DNA of 64,000 bases from Pseudomonas graminis (lineage in GTDB: Bacteria > Pseudomonadota > Gammaproteobacteria > Pseudomonadales > Pseudomonadaceae). Positions 17,165 to 28,747 of the stretch are shown piece after piece; within the stretch, counting starts at the first letter, position 1, and each line of letters opens with the position of its first letter. The notes beneath the pieces were generated by a model, which ran no database searches, was not told where the DNA came from, and saw nothing but the letters and a program-made list of their open reading frames with translations. The translations under genes were made by a program, and so were the position numbers. The stretch lies in contig NZ_CP053746.1 of the NCBI RefSeq assembly GCF_013201545.1, positions 1,078,501 to 1,142,500 on the forward strand. Reading direction: 5' to 3'.

Positions 17165-18430
17165 ATGTATCTTCTTCGTCTGGCGCTGGCCAGCCTCGCC
17201 AACCGCCGCTTCACTGCCTTCCTCACCGCGTTCGCCATCGCCCTCTCCGTGTGCCTGCTGCTGGCGGTCGAACGGGTGCGCACCGAAGCGCGCGCGAGTT
17301 TCGCCAGCACCATCAGCGGGACGGACCTGATCGTCGGCGCGCGCTCGGGGTCGGTCAACCTGCTGCTGTATTCGGTGTTTCGCATCGGCAACGCCACCAA
17401 CAACATTCGCTGGGACAGCTTCGAACACTTCGCCAACAGCAAACAGGTGAAGTGGGCGATCCCGATTTCCCTCGGCGACAGCCATCGCGGCTATCGCGTG
17501 ATGGGCACCAACGAATCGTATTTCGAGCATTATCAGTACGGTCGTCAGCAACACCTGGAGCTGGCCGACGGCCGGCCGTTCGCCACCGACCCGTTCGAAG
17601 TGGTGCTCGGCGCGGAAGTGGCCGACGCGCTGCATTACAAGCTCGGTGACAAGCTGGTGCTGGCCCACGGCGTCGCAACGGTGAGTCTGGTCAAGCATGA
17701 CGACAAGCCGTTCACCGTCGTAGGCATTCTCAAACGCACCGGCACGCCGGTGGACCGCACGTTGCACATTAGCCTCGGCGGTATGGAAGCGATTCACATC
17801 GACTGGCACAACGGCGTGCCCGCCCAAGGCGCCGGGCGTATCAGCGCCGACCAGGCACGCAACATGGACCTCACGCCCACCGCCATCACCGCCTTCATGC
17901 TTGGGCTGAACAGCAAGATCGCGACCTTTGCGGTGCAGCGCGACATCAACGGGTTCCGGGGCGAGCCGATGCTGGCGATCCTCCCTGGGGTGGCGTTGCA
18001 GGAGCTGTGGAGCCTCATGGGTACGGCTGAAAAAGCGCTGTTCGTGATTTCGCTGTTTGTCGTACTGACCGGGCTGATCGGCATGCTGACGGCGATTCTC
18101 ACCAGCCTCAACGAGCGGCGTCGGGAGATGGCGATTCTGCGCTCGGTGGGGGCACGGCCTTGGCACATCGCCAGTCTGCTGGTGCTGGAAGCCTTCGCCC
18201 TGGCGCTGGGAGGTTCGGTTTGCGGGCTGGCGCTGCTTTACATCGGCATCGCCTCCGCGCAGGGTTACGTGCAGGCCAATTACGGTTTGTATCTGCCGCT
18301 GTCGCTGCCCAGCACGTACGAGTGGACGCTGCTGGCAGGCATTCTCGGCGCTGCCGTATTGATGGGGACCGTGCCCGCGTGGCGTGCCTATCGCCAGTCG
18401 CTGGCAGACGGGTTGTCGATTCGTTTATGA
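17165..18430 (+). CDS. ABC transporter permease, FtsX/MacB type
   Basis: A 421-residue membrane protein. One N-terminal membrane helix (near 18-36) is followed by a large periplasmic MacB-like domain containing ISGTDLIVGARSGSVNLLLY and YGRQQHLELADGRPF. Three C-terminal helices (about 290-315, 340-365, 385-405) surround TSLNERRREMAILRSVGARP, the FtsX signature. The ATG is one base after the ATPase stop; a longer frame starting at 17000 is an out-of-phase overlap. Such permeases often transmit force to a periplasmic partner rather than conduct solute, here possibly the ZrgA-like protein. Confidence 0.88.
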   Translation: MYLLRLALASLANRRFTAFLTAFAIALSVCLLLAVERVRTEARASFASTISGTDLIVGARSGSVNLLLYSVFRIGNATNNIRWDSFEHFANSKQVKWAIPISLGDSHRGYRVMGTNESYFEHYQYGRQQHLELADGRPFATDPFEVVLGAEVADALHYKLGDKLVLAHGVATVSLVKHDDKPFTVVGILKRTGTPVDRTLHISLGGMEAIHIDWHNGVPAQGAGRISADQARNMDLTPTAITAFMLGLNSKIATFAVQRDINGFRGEPMLAILPGVALQELWSLMGTAEKALFVISLFVVLTGLIGMLTAILTSLNERRREMAILRSVGARPWHIASLLVLEAFALALGGSVCGLALLYIGIASAQGYVQANYGLYLPLSLPSTYEWTLLAGILGAAVLMGTVPAWRAYRQSLADGLSIRL

Positions 18431-18440
18431 GGTCGTTGTG

Positions 18441-18965
18441 ATGCGGATGGGTTGGATGCTGTTGATGATGCTCGTCGCGACGCCGTTGTGGGCGCAGGAC
18501 CTGCGCGTGCTGACGTGGCAGGAGATGATCCCGCCCGACGCGCCGCCGGTGAAGCTGATCACCACGCCGATGCACAATCTGTCGAGCTTGGCGGATACAC
18601 TGTCAGTCGAGTCCGCGCCCGCCGCCCATCAACTGGCGCCCCACGCGCCGGTGGTCAAGTCGCTGGACGGCCAGCAAGTGCGGCTGCCGGGTTACATCGT
18701 GCCGCTGGAAGTCAGCGAGGAAGGCCGGGTGACCGAGTTTCTGCTGGTGCCCTACTTCGGTGCCTGCATCCACGTGCCACCGCCGCCGCCGAATCAAATC
18801 GTCCACGTGACCAGCGAATTGGGCGTCAAGGTGGATGAGCTGTACCAACCCTACTGGATCGAAGGCCCGATGCAGGTTAAACCGTCGACCAGCGAGTTGG
18901 CCGATGCCGGTTACCAGATGGAAGCAGACAAGATTCTGGTCTACGAAATGCCGGATGAGCAGTAA
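18441..18965 (+). CDS. DUF3299 periplasmic protein
   Basis: A 174-residue exported protein with a signal peptide (MRMGWMLLMMLVATPLWAQD). The conserved core, VRLPGYIVPLEVSEEGRVTE followed by FLLVPYFGACIHVPPPPPNQ, is the DUF3299 hallmark. It has one Cys followed by His-Val-Pro-Pro, which could bind a metal. It is the last gene of the ZrgA/ABC operon, 10 bases after the permease, with GAGG before the ATG. The biochemical role is unknown; a link to zinc is from the operon only. Confidence 0.83.
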   Translation: MRMGWMLLMMLVATPLWAQDLRVLTWQEMIPPDAPPVKLITTPMHNLSSLADTLSVESAPAAHQLAPHAPVVKSLDGQQVRLPGYIVPLEVSEEGRVTEFLLVPYFGACIHVPPPPPNQIVHVTSELGVKVDELYQPYWIEGPMQVKPSTSELADAGYQMEADKILVYEMPDEQ

Positions 18966-19008
18966 GGGTCGTTAGCAGGAGGCGCATTGACGGACACGCG
19001 CAGTCCTC

Positions 19009-19098
19009 GTGGGAGCGAGCTTGCTCGCGAAGGGGACAAGACAACCGCTGCACTTCTAGCGCCTGGACCGCCGTCTTCGTGAGCAAGCTCACTCCCAC
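19009..19098. repeat. REPIN C: inverted pair of REP sequences
   Basis: Arm 19009-19031 is the intact form (GTGGGAGCGAGCTTGCTCGC then GAA). Arm 19076-19098 is the inverse variant with GTGAGCAAGCTCAC. The 44-base core differs from that of REPINs A and B. It lies between the DUF3299 stop and the oprG promoter and is the likely 3' border of the zinc-linked operon. The rest of the 277-base gap contains the oprG regulatory region. Confidence 0.92.
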
Positions 19099-19166
19099 AA
19101 AGGCTATGTTTACGCCGACACGGGCGTCGACCCTTCTATCATGGGCCGCCTTAATTAACGTTTTCA

Positions 19167-19208
19167 TTGAGCCAGGTCAAAAACCGCGAACTAGACGCTT
19201 CGTAACAT
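19167..19208 (+). promoter_or_regulatory. Predicted Anr/FNR-dependent oprG promoter
   Basis: TTGAGCCAGGTCAA (19167-19180) matches 8 of the 10 defined bases of the Anr/FNR consensus TTGAT-N4-ATCAA with the right four-base spacer. TAACAT (19203-19208) is a fair -10. A start near 19215 would put the box centre about 41.5 bases upstream, the spacing of class II activated promoters. No good -35 is present, as expected for an activated promoter. oprG of P. aeruginosa is known to respond to ANR. Confidence 0.65.
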
Positions 19209-19242
19209 AGGGCATAACTTTTTACGCCCTTACGGAGCCCCC

Positions 19243-19929
19243 ATGCACAAGTCCCTGCTCAGCGTGCCCCTGCTCGCGCTTGCACTCGGTGTCCCCCTCG
19301 CTGCTCACGCCCACCAGGCCGGTGATTTTATTATTCGCGCCGGTGCCGCCACCACAGCGCCCAACGAAGAAAGCGGAAACCTGAAGCTGGACGGCACCAA
19401 AGTCCCGGGCACCAAAGCGACGCTGGACAGCGACACTCAACTGGGCCTGGCCTTCGCCTACATGCTCACCGATCACGTGGGCCTTGAGCTGCTGGCGGCA
19501 ACGCCCTTCCAGCACACAGTCGCCGTCAAAGGCCTGGGGCCGGGTCTGGATGGCAAGCTGGCGGACGTGAAACAGCTGCCGCCTACCCTGTCGCTGCAGT
19601 ACTACCCGATGGACGCGACGTCGAAATTCCAGCCCTATGCCGGTGTCGGCGTGAACTACACCTGGTTCTACGACGAAAACCTGAGCAGCGAACGCAAGGG
19701 CCAGGGCATGAACAACCTGCACATCAAGAACTCCTGGGGCTGGGCCGGACAGATCGGCGCGGACTACATGCTGACGGACAAGATTATGGTCAACGCCGCC
19801 GTCTGGTACGTGGACATCGACACCCAAGCCACGCTGGACGGCCCGTCTGCACTGGGTGTCGGCCGGACCAAAGTGAACGTGGACGTCGATCCGTGGGTGT
19901 ACATGGTCGGCGTGGGCTACAAGTTCTAA
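19243..19929 (+). CDS. oprG: OmpW-family outer-membrane protein OprG
   Basis: A small eight-strand beta barrel for uptake of small hydrophobic molecules or amino acids. The 228 residues have a signal peptide (HKSLLSVPLLALALGVPLAA, cleaved after AHA). The mature start AGDFIIRAGAATTAPNEESG is characteristic of OmpW/OprG. Further marks are AYMLTDHVGLELLAATPFQH, PYAGVGVNYTWFYDENLS and a C-terminal GVGYKF ending in Phe, the outer-membrane assembly signal. GGAG lies six bases before the ATG. The next gene converges on it across a terminator, and gene order (zinc-linked operon, oprG, epimerase) matches P. aeruginosa. Confidence 0.94.
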   Translation: MHKSLLSVPLLALALGVPLAAHAHQAGDFIIRAGAATTAPNEESGNLKLDGTKVPGTKATLDSDTQLGLAFAYMLTDHVGLELLAATPFQHTVAVKGLGPGLDGKLADVKQLPPTLSLQYYPMDATSKFQPYAGVGVNYTWFYDENLSSERKGQGMNNLHIKNSWGWAGQIGADYMLTDKIMVNAAVWYVDIDTQATLDGPSALGVGRTKVNVDVDPWVYMVGVGYKF

Positions 19930-19972
19930 GCGCTTGAAGTTCGAAGCGCTTGCGCCCGAACGAGCATGCACA

Positions 19973-19999
19973 AAAAAGGCACCTCCTCGGTGCCTTTTT
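19973..19999. terminator. Bidirectional intrinsic terminator
   Basis: AAAAAGGCACC and GGTGCCTTTTT pair around a five-base loop. T-tracts are present on both strands. It lies 43 bases after the oprG stop and 12 bases before the end of the convergent epimerase gene, so it can serve both. Confidence 0.9.
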
Positions 20000-20011
20000 G
20001 CTGCGCGGGAT

Positions 20012-20941
20012 TCAACGCCCCAGCAGTCGCGCCAGCCCGACCTTCAGCGGCGTCGGCTCAGGCACTTCAAAGCGCTCAAGCAAACGCTGATTGCTCGCCC
20101 GGGAATGCTTGATGTCCCCTGATCGCGCCGGCAGGTAACTCACCGGCGGCAGATCGCCGACCACCTCGGCAAGGGCTCCCAGCAATTCATTCAGCGAGGT
20201 GGTGGCGTTCAGGCCGACATTGACCGCGCCCTCTGCCACCGTCGGCATCTCGATCCCCTGCACGACCAGATCAACCAGGTCCTCGACGTAGAAGAAGTCG
20301 CGAGTCTGCTCGCCGTCACCGAAGACGGCAATCGGCAGGCCGTTTACCGCACGCTCCGCGAAGATGCTGATCACGCCGGAGTACGGCGATGAAGGATCCT
20401 GGCGCGGGCCGAAGATGTTGAAGAAGCGGAATACGACAGGCTCGAAGCCGTGCTGACGGCGATAGAAATCGAAGTAGTGCTCACCGGCTAATTTGTCCGA
20501 CGCATACGGGGTCAGCGGTGCTTTGGGGGTGTCTTCGGTGATGGCCTCACCTTCGCCGTTGTTGCCGTACACCGCAGCGCTTGAAGCAAACACCACGCGT
20601 TTGATACCGGCCTGGCGCATGGCTTCGCAGACATTCAGCGTGCCGATGAAATTGCTCTGGTGCGTTTTCACCGGATCATCCACCGAGGCCTGCACCGACG
20701 CGACGGCAGCCAGATGCGCAACGGCCTGACAACCCACCGCCGCCCGGGCCACCAGCGCGGCATCGGCGACATCACCTTCGATCAACTCCACGCGTGGGTT
20801 GTCCAGCGGCAGGTTGCTGCGTTTGCCAGTGGACAGGTCGTCGAGGATGCGCACGGCGTAGCCTTTGGCGAGCAGCGCGTCGGTCAGGTGCGAACCGATG
20901 AAACCGGCGCCGCCGGTGATGAGGACAGGAGCATCAGACAT
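20012..20941 (-). CDS. NAD-dependent epimerase/dehydratase, UDP-glucose 4-epimerase-like
   Basis: A 309-residue extended short-chain dehydrogenase. The NAD motif is TGGAGFIGS (9-17), the catalytic site has SSAAVYGNNG and YASDK (Tyr146, Lys150), and the substrate domain carries RFFNIFGPRQDPSSPYSGVI and GDGEQTRDFFYVEDLV. These are typical of nucleotide-sugar 4-epimerases (WbpP/GalE type) acting in surface polysaccharide synthesis. The start MSDAPVLITGG overlaps the upstream gene by eight bases, so the two are coupled. The exact sugar is unknown. Confidence 0.88.
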   Translation of the reverse strand: MSDAPVLITGGAGFIGSHLTDALLAKGYAVRILDDLSTGKRSNLPLDNPRVELIEGDVADAALVARAAVGCQAVAHLAAVASVQASVDDPVKTHQSNFIGTLNVCEAMRQAGIKRVVFASSAAVYGNNGEGEAITEDTPKAPLTPYASDKLAGEHYFDFYRRQHGFEPVVFRFFNIFGPRQDPSSPYSGVISIFAERAVNGLPIAVFGDGEQTRDFFYVEDLVDLVVQGIEMPTVAEGAVNVGLNATTSLNELLGALAEVVGDLPPVSYLPARSGDIKHSRASNQRLLERFEVPEPTPLKVGLARLLGR

Positions 20942-21818
20942 GGCGGTAATAGCGGTCCAGTAGGTTGGGCAAGCCAGCACGCCAGGCGCGTGGCTTGATA
21001 CCGAAAGTGTGGAGGATTTTCTTGCAGGCGAGCACGGCGTTCTGCGGCTCTTCGGCGGCATCCGGACGCGCGGCGTGGGCTTGCGCAGTCGGCGTTTCGA
21101 TCGCCAGCGGGCGCAGCAGACGGGCTTCGGTCAACACGGCCTGACCAAACGCCAGTGGCGTGGTCGCTTCGTGGCCGGCGTAGTGGTAAGTGCCCCACAG
21201 CGGCGCGGCGCAATCAAGCTGCTTGAGCACCGAAATGATCACTCTTGCGGCATCGTCGACCGGGGTCGGATTGCCCCGACGGTCGTCCGCCAGCAGCAAT
21301 TCACCGGGTGATTCGGCGCGGCTGAGAAAGCGCCCGAGTACGCCTTCGGCGCTGTCGTCGAGCAACCAGCCGAAACGCAGCAGCACATGCTGCGGGCAGG
21401 TGGCGCGCACGCTTTGCTCGATGCGCCATAAAGCCTGGCCACGGGAACCCAGCGGCACGGGCTCGTCTTTCTCGCTGTAAGCCGTCGCCCGCGAACCGTC
21501 GAACACGCGGTAGCTGGACGGCTGAACGAGGACGATGTTGTGGTGCTGGCACAGTTCGGCGAGACGCTCGACGGAGCGTTCCTGATTATCCAGCCTGTCA
21601 GCGCTTACCCGCTCCGCCTGAAACCAGTCGAAGTAATAAGCGAGATTGATCAAGGCATCCGGGCGGGTGTCATCGAGCAGTTGCGTCAGGCTTGCCGCAT
21701 CCCAACCGTCTTGCGGTGGACGCGGCGCGAGGAATCCAATGTTCTCCTCGGCACCCAGACGAATCAACGCCTGCCCGAGGGCATTCCCGCCGCCCAGTAG
21801 CATAAGGCGCATTCGCAT
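20934..21818 (-). CDS. RmlD-like sugar-nucleotide-binding protein
   Basis: About 294 residues from MRMRLMLLGGGNALGQALIR, an RmlD-type Rossmann start; Met3 (21812) is an alternative. Parts in order are PDALINLAYYFDWFQAERV, VQPSSYRVFDGSRATAYSEK (the RmlD TDYVFDG-like site, but with SSYRVFDG), HVLLRFGWLLDD and YHYAGHEATTPLAFGQAVLT. It resembles dTDP-4-dehydrorhamnose reductase without a full YxxxK signature that I can see, so the activity is uncertain. It forms an overlapping pair with the epimerase and is divergent from lhr across 191 bases. Confidence 0.78.
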   Translation of the reverse strand: MRMRLMLLGGGNALGQALIRLGAEENIGFLAPRPPQDGWDAASLTQLLDDTRPDALINLAYYFDWFQAERVSADRLDNQERSVERLAELCQHHNIVLVQPSSYRVFDGSRATAYSEKDEPVPLGSRGQALWRIEQSVRATCPQHVLLRFGWLLDDSAEGVLGRFLSRAESPGELLLADDRRGNPTPVDDAARVIISVLKQLDCAAPLWGTYHYAGHEATTPLAFGQAVLTEARLLRPLAIETPTAQAHAARPDAAEEPQNAVLACKKILHTFGIKPRAWRAGLPNLLDRYYRHV

Positions 21819-22009
21819 AGAGTCAGCAGGCTCAGTCTTCAGGTCGATTAAAAATAGGTGAAAAACGTCCGCAAACATAACACGTCGACGGGCAAGTCCC
21901 AACAGCCTCGGGCGCGCCGGACTGCGTGAAGCTGCTGAGGCGCGCCGCCGATCACTCGGCCCGGTATCTGCCTCTTGCATCTGCCTTCCTGCGCCCGCAT
22001 TAATTAGCG

Positions 22010-26323
<4,314 letters not shown>

Positions 26324-26326
26324 GCG

Positions 26327-26364
26327 CAGCCGAGTGGGGCGTGTTACGACGCTCGACTCGGCTG
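26327..26364. terminator. Hairpin between convergent lhr and mscS
   Basis: CAGCCGAGT pairs with ACTCGGCTG and, inside, GCGT with ACGC around GTTACG. It starts four bases after the lhr stop and ends 11 bases before the mscS-family gene ends. There is no T-tract on either strand, so it is a possible bidirectional terminator or 3'-end stabiliser only. Confidence 0.45.
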
Positions 26365-26374
26365 TGGCCCGATC

Positions 26375-28528
26375 TCAGGCAGGGCTTTCTGACCCGTCCT
26401 TGTTCACCACCGAGGTCTTGCCGGGCAGCGCTTGTTGCTCGGCGCCCTCTTCCCCTTCAGGTGCCTGACGATTGTGCGGGCTCATCACCAGTTGTGGATA
26501 AGTTTGGGCGAAGCGCACCTCCGCCGACTTATCCACAAGTCGCTTGAGTCGATCGTTGAACGCCCGACTGACTGCATACTGCCCGCCCGATGACGTACGG
26601 AACTGCGCCGTGATCACAATGCCGTTCATGTCCATGCGGTCCAGCCCGAACACTTCTAGCGGCCCCTGCAGTTTGCTCGCCAGTAGCAGATCATCGCTGA
26701 TCGACTGGCCCGCTTCACGAATCAGCGAGGTCGCCGCGTCTACGTCCGTGTCGTAGGTGAACTGGAACGAGAAGAACGCGTAGGCGAATTGCCGGGACTG
26801 GTTGGTGACGGCCTTGATCTGCCCGAACGGCACCGAATGCACGAAGCCCTTACCGTCGCGCAGACGCAGGGTGCGGATGGTCAGGCTCTCGACCGTACCG
26901 GCGTGGCCTGAATCCAGCACCACCCAGTCGCCGATGGAGATGGTGTCCTCGATGATGATGAACAGCCCGGTAATGACGTCCTGCACCAACTGCTGCGAAC
27001 CGAAACCGATCGCCAGACCGACCACCCCGGCACCGGCCAGCAGCGGCGCGACGTTGATGCCCAGATTGGCCATGGTCGTGATGGTGCAGATCACCACCAG
27101 GATGATCTTCATCGCGTTGCGCAGCAGCGGCAGAATGGTCTTAACCCGCGTGCTCGGCTGACGCCCGGAACGTCCGTTGGCCGGAGGCTTCAGGGCTTCC
27201 TGAATGGCCGTGTCCATCACCACCCACAGCAGCCAGGTCACCAGCAAAATCAAACCGATGCTGCTCAGCGAATCGCTGATCACCTTGCCCAGTGCATTGC
27301 GTTGGGCGAATTCGAGCAGCGAAAAACCCCAGATTCGCCCCAGCAGCTCGATGAAGCCGATCGCCAGCGCAATACGCATGACCGCGTGCAACAGGCTCAG
27401 CAAACGCTCCTTGTAAACACTGTTGGTTCGCACCTCGGTGGGCTTGAACATGTGCTGAAACAAGGTGCTGAGAAACACCGCACCAATCAACAACACCGTC
27501 GTCAGCAACGCACAACGCAGGGCTTCCTGACTGCCTTCGCCGGCGCCGATGAGATTCACGGCCGAGACCAGAATCATCAGCAGAATCGGCAAATGCCACA
27601 GGCTGGAGAAGATCTTCAGCGTCTGTTGCACCGCGGGCCGCGCCAGCCGGGCGCCGAGGGAACGGTTGCGGATCAGATGCGCGATCGGCCGACGCATGCG
27701 GATGACGACCATGCCAAACATGACCGACGCCATCAGCCCGGTGAACGCGGCGATGCTGGTGGTCACGTTGCCGCCGAACAGCCGGGCAATCTGCGGACTG
27801 GTCAGCGCGTCGCTCAACGCCGCGAGAAAGCCGATGATGAACAACGGGTGCGGCGCGTAGTGACGAATGATGCGCACCGCTGGCCGTTTGTGGCCCGAAT
27901 TGAACAGCACGATCAGCGACAACAGCACGGATGTGGAGAAAATCCCGCTGCTGGTCGAGTACGCCAGACACAGCGCCAGCGCGCGCCCCACCGAGGTCGG
28001 CATGAAGTGACTGACGTAGAGCGTCAGCGGCAGGCAGATCAGCGCCGGCACCATGTACGGCAACACATAGCCCAGCACCCCGACCACGCGATCGCGGCGA
28101 ATCAGGAACCGATGCCGTGATAACCGAGTGACGAGAAACGCGCCGATGCGGTTGAGCAGCAGGAACGCGCCCGCCCACACCAGGGACAGCATCACGAAAT
28201 CGCCGGCGATCCGCCACGCTGAGCGCGACTGCGGTTTGTTGACCAGCGCGTCGATCTCGTCAGCGGCTCGGTCGGCGCGCAGGCGCCAGGAGTCGAGCAA
28301 GTGGCCATCTACATCGAGCTTGTCTTGCACGCTGTCGATGCTGGAACTGATGGCGCCGAGCAATCCGCCTTTGACCAAAATCTCCGCTTTGGCAGGATCC
28401 TCTGGCGCCGGGTCGGCAGGTGCGGCAGCGGGAGCAGTGGCAGCGGCGGGGGCGTCGGCGGCTTGAACATTGACGCTGAAAACGCTCAACAGCAGGCACA
28501 GCAACAGAAAGGGTTTGAAATTCGGCAA
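26375..28528 (-). CDS. Mechanosensitive channel of the MscS family, large YbiO-like form
   Basis: About 717 residues. A signal peptide (FKPFLLLCLLLSVFSVNVQA) is followed by an Ala/Pro-rich stretch, an N-terminal extracytoplasmic region, many membrane helices, and the MscS core near residues 470-650. The core has the pore helix VAPLLAGAGVVGLAIGFGSQ, LVQDVITGLFIIIEDTISIGDWV and GTVESLTIRTLRLRDGKG. It should open under hypo-osmotic stress. The start is uncertain: I favour TTG at 28526-28528, 11 bases after AAGGAG. A GTG at 28540 touches that site, and the frame reaches a TTG at 28603. No ATG is available near the signal peptide. Confidence 0.85.
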   Translation of the reverse strand: MPNFKPFLLLCLLLSVFSVNVQAADAPAAATAPAAAPADPAPEDPAKAEILVKGGLLGAISSSIDSVQDKLDVDGHLLDSWRLRADRAADEIDALVNKPQSRSAWRIAGDFVMLSLVWAGAFLLLNRIGAFLVTRLSRHRFLIRRDRVVGVLGYVLPYMVPALICLPLTLYVSHFMPTSVGRALALCLAYSTSSGIFSTSVLLSLIVLFNSGHKRPAVRIIRHYAPHPLFIIGFLAALSDALTSPQIARLFGGNVTTSIAAFTGLMASVMFGMVVIRMRRPIAHLIRNRSLGARLARPAVQQTLKIFSSLWHLPILLMILVSAVNLIGAGEGSQEALRCALLTTVLLIGAVFLSTLFQHMFKPTEVRTNSVYKERLLSLLHAVMRIALAIGFIELLGRIWGFSLLEFAQRNALGKVISDSLSSIGLILLVTWLLWVVMDTAIQEALKPPANGRSGRQPSTRVKTILPLLRNAMKIILVVICTITTMANLGINVAPLLAGAGVVGLAIGFGSQQLVQDVITGLFIIIEDTISIGDWVVLDSGHAGTVESLTIRTLRLRDGKGFVHSVPFGQIKAVTNQSRQFAYAFFSFQFTYDTDVDAATSLIREAGQSISDDLLLASKLQGPLEVFGLDRMDMNGIVITAQFRTSSGGQYAVSRAFNDRLKRLVDKSAEVRFAQTYPQLVMSPHNRQAPEGEEGAEQQALPGKTSVVNKDGSESPA

Positions 28529-28747
28529 AACGCGAGTCACTCCTTCGGTCAGGGAACCGTGGAAAAATAGGCCTTCTGGAACTGATCGAATTTCATCCGG
28601 CAAGTTCGTTTCCTAGGCGCAATCGTCATGTTGGCCGTTGACGGTCCGCCCGCCAGCAAATGTAACGAACCTTTACCGAGCCGCTTCGTCGTAGCCTTAA
28701 CGAGGGCGACTGTCTCCAGTGCGCCCGCTCCGCCGAGGATCAACCCC

